A stretch of DNA of 64,000 nt, taken from contig CM057162.1 of assembly GCA_029962745.1 (NCBI GenBank), forward strand, positions 5,215,802 through 5,279,801. Direction: 5' to 3'. Source of the DNA: Echinometra lucunter (Eukaryota > Echinodermata > Echinoidea > Camarodonta > Echinometridae). How positions within the stretch are numbered: position 1 is the first letter of the stretch; each line of letters begins with the position of its first letter. This document shows, one piece after another, positions 12,030 through 24,078 of the stretch. The position numbers and the translations under genes are program-made. Below the pieces are notes generated by a model, which saw nothing but the letters and a program-made list of their open reading frames with translations, searched no databases and was not told the DNA's origin.

Positions 12030-12092
12030 AAAAAAAAATCAAAATCCAAAATTTCACCTATAATACCCATTTTCCCAGGATGGCTCACATAT
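12030..12092 (-). repeat. Terminal-repeat-like motif, right copy (inverted)
   Basis: On the minus strand it reads atatgtgagcc, a gaaaa core and tataggtgaaa, matching the left copy at 6753-6800 in order and spacing. TA lies at the outer edge of both copies. Confidence 0.55.
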
Positions 12093-12139
12093 TATAAATG
12101 TAAGTCTCTGTGATATTTACAGTACTCTCTGTTGTTTTA

Positions 12140-13770
12140 ATGGATAATATTTTGCAAGATGATGTAAATGTTTTAGTAAACAATTGTACCTATGTTGATT
12201 GTAATGATTTTCGGAGAAGTGCAGTCAATAATTTTGATCTATTACATCTCAATGCCAGAAGCCTGAATAAAAATTATGATGAGTTGGTTAGCTTATTGAC
12301 CTGCCTCAAGCATAACTTCTCGGTAATTGGAATTTCCGAAACATGGTTAAAATCTACTTCTGATACCAATCTGTTCCAGATACCAGGATACTCCTTTTTT
12401 CATGTCTGTCGATCTGACCAGTCCGGAGGCGGAGTGGCCTTGTATGTTAAGGAAGGAATAGGTAGTAAAATTCGGTCTGATTTATCTGGTGCACATCCAC
12501 ATTATGAATCTATTTTTGTTGAATTGTCTTTGAGTAATAAAAAGTCAGTGATTGGTTGTGTATACAGAGCACCAATTAATGATAGTACATCCTTTTGTGA
12601 AAACCTTGAATTGCAGCTTCAGACTCTTAGCAGAGAAAATAAAGATGTCTATATTATTGGTGATTTTAACCTTAATCTGCTAAATTATAATTCTGATGCT
12701 AAGGTCAAAGAATTTGCTGACTTGATGAATTCTTTTGGTTTATTTTCTCTTATATCAAAGCCCACTCGAATCTCACAAAATGCAGCAACTCTGATAGACA
12801 ATATTTTTACCAACTGTATCCATAATGATTTCGATGCTGGTATCTTGTGCTCAGATATATCAGATCATTTGACAATCTTTTGTGTTAATAAGGGTGATTT
12901 TGTTGATGACAGATCAAACAACCAAGCCTCATTTAAACGATTAATCACAGACCAAAGGATTTTGACCTTTCAACAAAATCTACTGCAAACTGATTGGCAG
13001 GATCTGTACCTGCTAGATAATCCTGATGAGTCCTATGAATATTTTATTCGTATATTCACTGATTTGTATGATCAATGTTTCCCTCTCGTCAAAGTGATAA
13101 GTAAGAAGAAAAGCAAGAAACCTTGGGTTACTAGTGGTTTATTAAAATCAATCAATCGCAAACATAATCTATATTCCAAATATGTCAAAACGCCAAATTA
13201 TTCAAATAAAATAAATATGTTAGATATAAAAATGTTCTTGTTAGGACGCTTCGCTTAGCAAAACAGGAATTTTATGGCCACCTATTTCAAAGTATTAAGG
13301 GAGATATTAGGAAAACTTGGTCACACATCAATGAATTATTGGGCAGGGGTAAGAAACATTTGATCCCATCAGAGATGTTCCATGAAGGCTCATCTTTATT
13401 GTCAAGTAAGCATAAGGCTGAATGTTTTAACAAATATTTCATTGGATTGCCTGCGAAAATAAGTAGAGAAATTCCGACAGTACCACAGTCTTTTCATGAG
13501 TATTTAAAGCCAAAAATTGATAATACTTCTCTATTTCTTAGACCAACTTCTGTCAATGAAATCATTAATTCTGTTTCATCACTTAAGTCATCAAAGTCAA
13601 GCGGTTCTGATGATATTGCCCCTAGGGTTGTTAAGGAATGTATTCACTATTTTGTTGAACCATTATGTGTTATTTTTAATAATTCTTTGTCACATGGGAT
13701 AGTCCCATCGAAGTTAAAGGTGGCTAAGGTTGTTCCTGTTTTCAAAAAAGATGACAAGAAGAATATTGTT
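12140..13770 (+). pseudogene. Non-LTR retrotransposon ORF2 fragment: endonuclease plus start of reverse transcriptase, frameshifted
   Basis: The first frame (12140-13258) holds an apurinic-type endonuclease: LLHLNARSLNKN, VIGISETWLK, GGGVALYVKEG, VIGCVYRAP, IIGDFN and SDISDHLTIF. These match the catalytic E, GDFN and SDH motifs of CR1/jockey-type LINEs. Near 13210-13225 the frame shifts; the continuing protein (AKQEFYGHLFQSIKGDIRKT, then SSKSSGSDDIAPRVVKE) is read in another frame to the gap. The SGSDDI and SKLKVAKVVPVFKKDD motifs are the first reverse-transcriptase blocks. The catalytic FADD-like block is not visible because 500 N follow. After the gap no RT sequence resumes. An interrupted, probably dead copy; alternatively the shift is a sequencing error. 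Confidence 0.85.
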
Positions 13771-14270
13771 NNNNNNNNNNNNNNNNNNNNNNNNNNNNNN
13801 NNNNNNNNNNNNNNNNNNNNNNNNNNNNNNNNNNNNNNNNNNNNNNNNNNNNNNNNNNNNNNNNNNNNNNNNNNNNNNNNNNNNNNNNNNNNNNNNNNNN
13901 NNNNNNNNNNNNNNNNNNNNNNNNNNNNNNNNNNNNNNNNNNNNNNNNNNNNNNNNNNNNNNNNNNNNNNNNNNNNNNNNNNNNNNNNNNNNNNNNNNNN
14001 NNNNNNNNNNNNNNNNNNNNNNNNNNNNNNNNNNNNNNNNNNNNNNNNNNNNNNNNNNNNNNNNNNNNNNNNNNNNNNNNNNNNNNNNNNNNNNNNNNNN
14101 NNNNNNNNNNNNNNNNNNNNNNNNNNNNNNNNNNNNNNNNNNNNNNNNNNNNNNNNNNNNNNNNNNNNNNNNNNNNNNNNNNNNNNNNNNNNNNNNNNNN
14201 NNNNNNNNNNNNNNNNNNNNNNNNNNNNNNNNNNNNNNNNNNNNNNNNNNNNNNNNNNNNNNNNNNNNNN
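13771..14270. other. Assembly gap, 500 N
   Basis: Exactly 500 N inside the reverse-transcriptase region, which suggests the assembler failed in a repeat. Confidence 0.99.
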
Positions 14271-15301
14271 GATTTCATTTTTGGAACATGGTGAGATGAA
14301 TTTTTGAACTATAAGTATTGGTGTAAAAATGACATGCATATGTGCATTGTACTAAATGAACTCATTTTGACAATTTTTATTCCATATAGATCTGTACATG
14401 CATAGAGCAAGTCCTGCACATGGAGATGCTTGTAATGCTTAAATTGTATGCGCTTGTGCAGCTTCAAAACTGTCATACTTCAAAGCGATAACAGAGAAAC
14501 ATGCTTTTTACATAACTTTCAAAGATTTTCTTAACGTTTCTTTGCATTTTGCCGATTTTATTTGAATTTGTTGAATAAAGTGTATTGAAGTTGTGTATGT
14601 GTCTCTGGCTTTGTAATTTGGTAATTTGGGAGGGTATATACTGGGGGGGATGGGGGGGGGGGGCGGTCGTTGAGGCTTGTACATTATCCATGTACATGAA
14701 AACACGTAAAAAAGTGTACTTTTTTCAGCATCAAGTACGTAATGCACGTTGCGCATTTAGGGTATCTAAAACGGCATAAATCAAGTAAAGGGTACCAAAT
14801 TCAGAGGTGATGATGCAATCCTTGAATAATACCCCTGTTAAGGGGATAAAAATCTGAGGACTTAGACTGTTAGATTGGTCTCCCTGTTTAGGGTATCAAA
14901 ACAACTCCTACAATTTCATTTCTTGTTTGGGGTGCTTTTCAGAAAGTGATGTAGGCGGATGATGTACAGGCTTCAAGCTCAGTGAGACATGTTTGGACTG
15001 ACCACTAGTCCTGCTGGTGTGCTTATTCCCGAGATGAGCCGGTAGAGGCTCTGTGGAAGAGTAACAACAAAATACTAATGCTTCTCTTCACAAAGCCTGA
15101 CATTTTTTTCCTATTATGCTACCATAGTAGCTTTTTGGTTACAGTACCTAAGAGAGCCTCTACAAAACCCCTTTCCCAATAACCAGCTTCTTTCATCTCC
15201 TTGTAGTTATAGGATGAGAATGTTTGAATGCTTTTCCTTAATGTTAAATTTCAAAATATTGCAACAGAAATGTGATTTTAATATTATTAATATTATTATT
15301 A

Positions 15302-15400
<99 letters not shown>

Positions 15401-15921
15401 TGTTTGGTGTCACCTGTGCCTGGGAGGAGAAAAGCCAACTGAATCACTGTGACCCGCGGGTCTTTCCTCCCAATATAACTGATTGGAGGGTATGCAAGTA
15501 GGTCCACTACACTGGGGTTTAAGCTTCTACCAACCTTAAATTCTGTAGGCAAGCTTTCGTCCACTCCTGTGGACTGGACTTTCTCAAACCAAGTGATCAG
15601 TCACACTGTTTCTAATTGCTGGCTGCCGTTTGCAATGTGATATTTTGTCGAAAAATATACCAATATCTTGGATACTCACAGAGGAAGCCCTGGAATTTAC
15701 CCCATCGACTTCCACTGTGATCGTACACCCGGAAGTGACATGCAACACATCTGAATGTGAATATGATCTTAATCAGACAGTTGAAATATGACAATTGGGT
15801 ATTCAGTATGATTATTAGAAGTTAATTTAGATTAGATACAGCATTTACAAATTCACAAATGATTTTATTCATTTATTTTTCTTTTCTTTTCTTTTTTTTT
15901 TCTTATGATTTATTTGTGTAG
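14271..15921. other. Spacer and probable intron upstream of the zinc-finger exon
   Basis: Contains poly-G near 14645 and an (ATT)n microsatellite at 15282-15401. I searched for a PR/SET exon like those of the two PRDM-like genes and saw none. A weak possible exon near 15668-15745 on the plus strand lacks a good donor. Confidence 0.4.
15282..15401. repeat. (ATT)n microsatellite
   Basis: About 40 near-perfect att repeats. Confidence 0.98.
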
Positions 15922-18900
15922 ATGAGACCAAACCATGCCTGCTTTGTGGAGAACACTTTTCATCCAGTGAGGCATTATCCCAGCACTGGAAGGACTCTCC
16001 TTGCAGGATGTCCTCCACTCCTGCTAACTCCACCATTTCAACAGTGGCCACCGTCTCCTCAGCAGATCCGATGGTGACAATAACAAGAAATCCGTTAGCA
16101 ACAGCCCAGGAACAGGTCGAGGTGGACTCTGATGCCACATTTGATTCACGTAATCGGAACAACATGTGCTCTACCAGTCTTGAGAGCAAAGCCAGTGAAG
16201 AGGATGGAAAGGAGTCTTCTGCTCCTGTAGGTGATTCTGCAGAAGATCCTGAAGCTGAACCATTAAAGAACAGTTCCTCATCTTCAGTAGCTGTGTCTTC
16301 ATCAGTCATGCCTGTATCCATTCTCTTAACCCAGCAGGTACATGTGGTCACTGAAACTGCCAAAGACGGCAATGTTGGATCATTGATCACAGGAGATTTC
16401 TCTCATATTCCAGAAGAGGAGACCCACATAGAGGGCATTGTTCATCATGATTCTGAGCTGTCCCAGATTCCTGCAACAGTTCACCTTCAGCCTGATGCAC
16501 TCCTTGGACAAGTTGCAATGGAGATACACATCCCCATGCACACTCAGCTGGTTCCAAGTGATTACATTGAGGACAATGACCAGACTGAGAGCGGTGGTGA
16601 GATCTACTTCATCGAAGGTAAAGGTGTTGAATCGGAAGGAAACCATGCGGCGATTGAACTTCAGGTTCCAAATGTAGCCTGGGCATTTGAAGAGAAGGGT
16701 GAGAAAGAAAGAATGCCTGTGCAAAATAAAAAAAGGTCTGGTAGAATTACAAAGGTCAAAAAGTTCTGCTGCGAGGAGTGTGGGAAGACTTATTCAAAGT
16801 CTTCCAATTTGTACCGGCATAAGAATGTCCACTTGGGAAAGAAGTTTGCCTGTGACTTATGTGACAAGGTGTACAGCTACATGGAAACATTGAAAGCTCA
16901 CAAAGAATGCCACCACAGGGAACCTATGTTTGGTGGTCTCCACAAGTGCAAGTATTGTTCCAGGCAGTATTCATCAGCAGTAAAACTTGGTGTTCATCTG
17001 CGGAGTCACACATATGATAAGCCATTTCCTTGTAGTCAGTGTCAGAAAACATTCTCCACCAGTGTTGGCCTCAAGAAACATCAGATAATTCACACATCAG
17101 TCAAGGCTTTCCAATGTGAGATCTGCAGTAAGAAATTCTTGAGGAAACCTGCCCTTGAGAAACACAAAATTATACACTCTGCAGACAGGTCATACAAATG
17201 TTCTTTGTGCTCAAAGGTGTTTTCAGATCAGTATTCGCATCGAAGCCACAAGTGCATCCACTATCCCGATCGTCCATATGGCTGCCAGTTTTGCCCCAAG
17301 CGCTTCAAGTCACCCTCAGCACTTGAGGTACATGAGAAAATTCACACCAGAGAAAAGATTCATGCTTGTACAAAGTGTAGCTATAGGTGTGGAACATCAC
17401 ATGAATTAAAGATGCATTTAAGAAGTCACTGGAAAGTTGATGTTGATGACAACAAAACTCTGGAAAGAAACCAGTGCAGGGAATGTGGCGCCAAGTTCAC
17501 ACAAAGCTCTACTCTACGTGCTCATGAGCGCACTCACACCGGTGAGATGCCATTTGTCTGTCAAACATGCCAAAAACCATTCACTTATTATTCAAGTTGG
17601 AAGAGACATCTGCAAATACACAGAGGAGAGAAGGCCCACCAGTGTAAGAAATGTGGGATGGGTTTCACAAAAAGTCTGTATCTTCAGCGTCATGAAAACG
17701 GCTTATGCCATGCCCATAACCTTTCTATGAAGAAATTGGGGAAGAGGAAAAAACAAAAGAGAACTGCCAAGATTGGTGTATCTAGTGAGATGCAAAATGG
17801 TGAATTAGGAAGTCATAGTACGCAGAAGCAGTCCAAAGCCAATCAAGAGCCTGGAGACACTGCATCTTGTGCAAATGAACATCAAAATGGCACTGTAGAA
17901 GTGGGAGATCCTTCTGAAGTCACAGTAGTTCCTAAGCATGGCATAGTAGTTCCTAAGCCTTCCACATTAGATCCTAAGTCTGTCTCTGTGGATGTAGATG
18001 ATCCTTCTGAAGTCAGAGTATTTCCTAAGCCTGCCACAATAGATTCTAAGTCTGCCACAGTATGTGAGGTCTGCGGAAAGATGTACAAATCAAAGTCCAA
18101 TCTTCAACGGCACCTCAAGACTCACGAGGATAAGAAACCTTTCCGCTGCGAACACTGTGGTAAAAGCTATAGCAGAAGACCAATCCTCAAGGAACATCTC
18201 TTGATGGTTCATGGAGAAGGACAGAAAAAACCTCTGTTTCAGTGCACAGACTGCACACAGTCCTATCCTTCCCTGAGGCGGCTAGAGATCCATAGAAGGA
18301 AGCACACTGGGGAACGTCCATACAAATGTCAGTACTGTCCAAAGACTTTCAAGGAATCAAGCAACGTGAAGCGTCATGAGATAATCCACTCCGGCTTGAA
18401 GCCATATGTGTGTGTTGTCTGTGAGAGAGGTTTCAGTGACAGAGGAAACCTCCAGAAGCATGAGCTAACTCACGGCATTAAAGGCGGTGAAGGCAGGAAG
18501 AATGTTGAAACGTGGAAGCCTTTCTCTTGCGAAGTGTGTGGCAAGAGTTTTGAACAGCTTGGATACCTGAGATACCATATAAAAATGCATGAAGCAAAGC
18601 TGCTGTACTCCTGTACGCTATGTGATCGCAAGTTCGCCCAAGCTGCCAACCTGAAGGTTCATGTGAAAACCCACACCAAGAAATCTTTTAAATGCGACAA
18701 GTGCCGCCTGTCATTCAGGACAGAAACCAAACTGCTTACTCACCAGGACAAGTGGCATGAAAACAGGAAGGGTTATGTCTGTGGGAAATGTGGTAAGGTC
18801 CTTTCTTCTAAGAATAGTCTCCAACGACATGAAAACAAACACCTAGGACTGAAGCCATATAAGTGCCCTTTATGTTCAAGTTGTTTCAGTGAGAAAGTCA

Positions 18901-19238
18901 TTTTAAAGAGGCATATGAGTACGCACAAAGATGATAAAAATGTCCTCTTTTGCAATTTCTGTGATACCGTTTTTCCCTCAAAAGATTCTCTAGATAAACA
19001 TGCAGCCAGCAAATCCTGTCTGAACACTCACAAATCTGATGAATGTGAGAAAGAGTTCACGTCTTTGATAGGCTTGTCTCAACACAAAAGATCTCACAAA
19101 TCAGCCCGCAGCAATACTCCTCTAGAACCAAAGGTTTATGTGTGTGATGTATGTGACAAGCACTTTGAGAAGAAGAAGCTGTTATTAAGCCACAAAAAAG
19201 CACATAAACATGTCAGAAGAGAACTGAGGAAAAAGTAG
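15922..19238 (+). CDS. Large C2H2 zinc-finger protein, terminal exon (about 1104 residues), 5' exons not found
   Basis: The exon opens at acceptor tttgtgtag|atgagacc in phase 1 and runs to TAG at 19238. An internal ATG at 16008 is in frame, but the sequence before it encodes CLLCGEHFSSSEALSQHW with a further Cys, a zinc knuckle, so the real protein starts further 5'. Residues about 30-270 are acidic and Ser/Thr-rich. Then come 11 C2H2 fingers (from CCEECGKTYSKSSNLYRH), a Lys-rich linker with repeated PKP-type motifs (17905-18060), and about 12 more fingers (from CEVCGKMYKSKSNLQRH). One further finger near 19030 is degenerate and lacks the first Cys. Several TGE(R/K)P-like linkers are present. 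Such proteins bind DNA in the nucleus. The opening phase and first knuckle resemble the last exons of the PRDM-like genes downstream. AATAAA follows near 19296. Confidence 0.88.
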
Positions 19239-20069
19239 CCATTTTGCATCAGGGTAGGAACATCATTTATGTATAAAACACGAAGAGAAAAGATGAATAA
19301 ACTTAAAGCAGGGGCATTTTCACTTCATTCATTTCCAGATTTATCTTGGAAAATGGAAATATAACACCATTCTTGCTCCAAATTTATTAGCAGTACATTT
19401 CATGGATGCATGAATTGTCTGTCGATGCATCCTTGCTACTTGCTCTTAGTTTGTTGTGATATCTCAACTGCTGCTATCATAGACATGTGTCATCATAAGA
19501 CGACGAGAATGAATACCGGTAGATTTGGGTTAATTAGGTTACAGGTCAAAGGTCATAGATGCCAATTTTGATGACATGGTATTTTTAGCTTCATACATAC
19601 AAGAAGTAATTTTTTCACTTTATTTATTCTGTTACAGAATCAGACAGTTTGTGATCACAATTTACACATGTACAGATTAAGGTCATTTGTACTAAATATG
19701 ATTGATCTTTATAGGCTGTGCGCACCATGATGCATGCTCCGGCATGATCACATGAGCGTACAAATTGGGGTCATAACCGGGTCATTTTTACCTTGCATGA
19801 AATTATGAATTACAAACTGACTTTTATTGCACAGGAATGCAGGTTTGAGGCACATGGTTGATTTTATGCCCATCCATTTTAGGCTTTTTCAGGGTTTCTC
19901 TAGTGCAATTGAGATTGAAGCCTCTGTTTGATCTCTTCAGATATACCGGTGGGCATAAAATAAAAAGAAAAAGTTCTAATTATATTTCAAGTGAGTCACA
20001 AATTTAATTTCTCTTTAAGATGTCCTGTTGGTTTTGTTTTTTATGGTTGGGAATACACATGAATTAGTT
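19239..20069 (+). other. 3' UTR and spacer of zinc-finger gene
   Basis: gatgaataaac near 19293-19303 offers a poly-A signal about 55 bases after the stop. The rest shows no gene or RNA. Confidence 0.5.
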
Positions 20070-20242
20070 CAGTGGAAACTCAGTATAACGAGGTCCTTGG
20101 GACCATCAAAATTACCTTGTTATAGCAGGAATCTTATATCATGATTAAAAAACAATCAAATATAAAGAGCTGGGACTGTAATATTACCTTGTTATATCAG
20201 GAATATTGTTATATCAGATCTCTTTATACCGAGTTTCCACTG
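20070..20242. mobile_element. MITE, 173 bp, pogo/Tigger-like ends
   Basis: Ends are inverted: cagtggaaactcagtataac at the left and the complement of tataccgagtttccactg at the right. Internally ttgttatatcagga-like motifs repeat. CAGT...GGAAACTC..TATAACGA ends are typical of pogo/Tigger-type elements, and the length is too short for a transposase. Confidence 0.75.
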
Positions 20243-20289
20243 TATTATTGAAAGGTTGTTGTTCATGCATTGAGAAGACATTTTTTATT

Positions 20290-21530
20290 AAGGATGGGGG
20301 GGGGGGGGGGAGAGGATGAGGAATAATAGAGAAGCAGAGAAATGGGAAAGAGACATAGAGTGGGTGGGTGTGTGTGTATGAGAGAGGGGGAAAGAGAGGG
20401 AGAGACAGACAGAAACATGATAGATGAGGAAAGAGGCATGTGCGAGAGAGAAACAGGTAGTGAGAGGGAGAGAGACCAATCCAGAAGAGATGAGGAAAGA
20501 GAAGGAGAATACGAGGGAGAGATGCGGTTGGAGACAGAGTAGAGAGATAGAGAGATAGAGAGAGATCCAGAGGAGATGAGGAGAGAGAAAAGGAGAGATG
20601 ATATATTTTGCTTTTGATCTTTTTCTTTCACTTTTTCCCTTTTCTCCACATATCTATATATATTTTTTTAGTTTACTTACCTGTCTCTTTCTCCTATCCT
20701 CCCTGTCTCTCGTATGACTTTTCTATCTGCCTTCTTTCCTTTCTGTCACCCCCTCTTCTATCTTCTCACTTTCTCTTCTACCTACCCTTTCTATCTCTCA
20801 ACTGTCATTTGCTAATGATCCTTTTTTTCACTTGCCCCCCTTCCTTTTCTCCATCTTTCTATATATTTCTTTATTTTACTTATATTACCATATGTCTATC
20901 CTAACTCCTCAGTCTCTGTTATGACCTTTCTAACTTCTCACCTCATCTTTCTCTCACTCTGTTTTTCCTCACTTGAACCTCTATCTTTTGCTTTTGGTCT
21001 TTTTCTTTCACTTTTTCCATTTCCTCCCCTGTCTATTATATTTCTTTATTTTACTTAACTGTCTCTTTCTCCTGTCCTCTCTGTCTCTCTAATGACCTTT
21101 TTATCTTCCTACCTTCTCTCACGCTCTCTCTCTCTCTCTCTCTCCCACTTGCTCTTGATCTTGTACACTTTCTTCTTTTCTTGTCTTCACCTGCTATAGT
21201 TTTCCTTCCTTGTTTCACTTGTTGGTCTCTTTAGTTCTTCTGTAACCCCCTCTGTCTCTCTTTCCTCAAGCTCATTATCTCCCCTCTCCCTATCTTCCTC
21301 CTCCTCTCTCTCTTCCTCTCTCTTTCCTCTCTCCATCTCTCTCTTCGCTCTCTCCCTCTCTCCTCCCTCTATCTTCCTCCTCCTCCTCCGCTCTCTCTCT
21401 CTTTCCTCTCTCCATCTCTCTCTTCGCTCTCTCCCTCTCTCTTCACCCTCTCTCTTCCTCATTTCTTTCGTCCCCTCTCTTTCCCCTTTCTCTACCCCAC
21501 CTTCAATATATCCCCTCTCGTTCATACCGT
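20290..21530. repeat. Purine-rich tract followed by pyrimidine-rich tract
   Basis: About 20290-20600 is almost pure G/A (gagaga-type with ggagga), then the plus strand switches to C/T until about 21520. Within the C/T part, a unit of roughly 190 bp starting ttgcttttgatctttttctt recurs near 20608, 20806, 20990 and 21150. The long open frames on both strands are consequences of low complexity. Confidence 0.7.
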
Positions 21531-22409
21531 GTTGACATCGTCTCCTTTGCCCATTTCTTCAGAGTTGTTTGTGCCAACGAATTTTTCATTCAATTAAATT
21601 TGATACTATAAACAACAACAAAAAAAAACACTTAAAAGTGATTTCGTTTCGAAGCGTTCTCATGTATATTATTCAAATGAAACACTTTTTACTCATCTGC
21701 AGGTAGGATCTAAAGAACCCTAAAGAACCATTTAACATGTTTTCTTCTCTCTCCCCCCCCCCTCCCCCCCCCCCCCTTTGCCAAGACTTTAATCTACCTA
21801 AATTTGCCACTCTCTAACTCAGGTGTAAATGGGTACCTGATATGCTTGAGCGCCATGAGCGTCGCACTGAGACGGATATTACCATCAACCACTAGCCATT
21901 AGTATTATCTCATTGTTTTAATTTCAAAATCATATTTTCAGAACAAATTATCTCATGGCGCAATGAAAATTATTCTGAATACTAAAAAAAAAATCCCACA
22001 ATATTACCTGCAAATCATATGAATGTATAAATAAATAAATAAATAAATAAATAAATTAATTAATTAATTAATTAATGAATACAAGCATAAACATGGTGAA
22101 TACATGACTGATTTCAAAAATACATATATGAATAAATAATCAATCAATTAGATGAATATAAAAACCTAACAAATCCATAAACAAATAAAGGTTGATAAAA
22201 ATTAACGTAATAGGCGTGAGATGTTTCCAATTAATAGTTGCAAAATTTACAATGTCGAAATTGTGTCAATTAGTCTATATTATACAAAGTCGATTGAATT
22301 CCGCATGAAGCTTATGAAATTTTGTATTAAACTAAATCTGGACTTTTAAACTAACTAATTGTCTTGTGTGGCTGAAGCTGCAAGAGGGCGTTTTTCGTCA
22401 AAGATTAAT
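21531..22409. other. AT-rich spacer, probable 3' flank of the minus-strand Ig gene
   Basis: Contains C homopolymers near 21750 and an aaat/aatt microsatellite at 22026-22075. Reversed AATAAA signals are abundant because of that repeat, so the poly-A site of the Ig gene cannot be placed. No gene was seen. Confidence 0.45.
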
Positions 22410-22489
22410 CTAGGATACGTTCTGGTTGAGAGTGAGGATGGTTACTATGGTTATGAGCCATACGTTGGCGATGGTGGAGGCTGGAGAGC
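22410..22489 (-). CDS. Ig gene exon 7: GPI-signal exon
   Basis: The acceptor has a strong pyrimidine tract (tcctttttctcccccacacag). In phase 1 it encodes 25 residues ending in TAG at 22410. The hydrophobic core is VWLITIVTILTL; upstream Gly-Ser-Pro-Ala-Ser are plausible omega-site residues. Seven polar residues or fewer follow, so it is not an ordinary transmembrane plus cytoplasmic tail. Confidence 0.72.
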
Positions 22490-22858
22490 CTGTGTGGGGG
22501 AGAAAAAGGAAAAGTTCCTCTTGTGTGAATACATGTTATTTCTTCAGTCGTAGATACAGGGTGTATCAACATTAACAGGGAGACTCTAAGCCATTTTTAT
22601 CGGGGGCGGGTGGGAAAAGGGGTGTGTCAGAAGAACTCAGTCGACAAAAGTGAAAATATTGGTAAAAATAAAGTAAGGTAAAATTCGCCGATCAAAATTT
22701 AGCACTCGGCCGATAGTCGATATTTCCAACAAACCATGTCAATAAACAATCATTTTTGTGGCTCCAGAAATTTTTTTTAAAAATCAATTTTTAGTGGCCC
22801 CTTCCCCCTCCCCCTCCCCATTATTTCTCTCTCTCTCTCTCTCTCTCTCCCTCCCTCG

Positions 22859-22892
<34 letters not shown>

Positions 22893-22897
22893 CCTCC

Positions 22898-22931
<34 letters not shown>

Positions 22932-24032
22932 GAAGTTCTCTATCATTTCCGGGAAGACTACATAAGTTTGTTGATTATTTGCAGGGTCCTTGGAAGCGGG
23001 GGCTGCTCCCCCCCCCCCCCCCACACAATGTCGGATAAAATTAAAAAGAAAAAAAAAAAGAAAATTGTAGAACTTAACATTAACATTGCTCATAGGCTCA
23101 CAAACCATAAAACCCCGAGGGCTTCAGGGGGCTCCGTTACCTGGACCAGCCTGTTTGGATGCCAGCCCCCTCCCCCCCCCCCCCCCCCCCCACTCCAAAA
23201 ACGTTCCACAGCCCCCGAATTTTTTTGTTTGCTTGGTTGATTGTTTGACAGAACCTTCTGTTCAAAGAACACAAATATTTGATGATTTTCTGGGGTTGGA
23301 GCCGCCTCTGCATTATCCTTACCTCCTACACTAATGCCTCTCCTCCTCAGCGTCCCACCGCCTAGCTGGACGTTACAGTAATACCTTCCCTGGTCATCGG
23401 GGGTGTAGTTCCTAATGAGAAGGGTGCTGTTCGCAAGAACCTGGATGTGTGACTCCTCATCTCCCTCTTGAAGAATGCTCTCAGGGTCATCATCATCTTC
23501 TTTGAAAGACCAGAAGATGTTGTCGCTGCTCATGGCGGGGACGCCGTTCACGTTGCACGTGATGAAGTAGTGAAAGGACTCGAGATCCTGGTATGTGGTG
23601 AATGTTATTGTGTCTCGTCTTGCAGCTGAAACAAAGAAAATAACAGATATTTTTTAAAACATTAAACTGTACTGATGAGGGTGATATCATACATATCGGC
23701 AAAGTCGAAAATATTGTATGAAGCCAAAAAGTCCGAACTTGTGGAAAAATACTTCTATCGGAAATATATTGTGTCCAGACTTTTACTGCATCTGAAAATC
23801 CGCCCTTCCGAGTACTCACGTGACCAGTGAAAAGACCAGGGGAGCGTTTCATGAAGAGTTTTGTCAGTGAAAAATCACCGACAAATGTTATAAGCTACTG
23901 AAAATCCTCGCATCTGATTGGCTGAGAGCAAATTAGTCAGTGAAAATCACCGACAAAACTCTTCATGAAATGCTCCCCAGTTCCCCCTCTCCCTCTGTTT
24001 CTATCTTTGTATCTTTCTCCGTCCCCATCAGT

Positions 24033-24078
<46 letters not shown>

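Noticed and set aside
15668..15745. Possible plus-strand exon upstream of the zinc-finger exon (EEALEFTPSTSTVIVHPE)
   Set aside because: The acceptor is plausible, but there is no good donor in the required phase and no domain.
15869..16390. Minus-strand ORF of 173 codons opposite the zinc-finger exon
   Set aside because: Antisense shadow of a clear coding exon.
20263..21525. Arg/Glu-rich and Ser/Leu-rich ORFs on both strands
   Set aside because: Caused by purine or pyrimidine tracts; no conserved domain or splice context.
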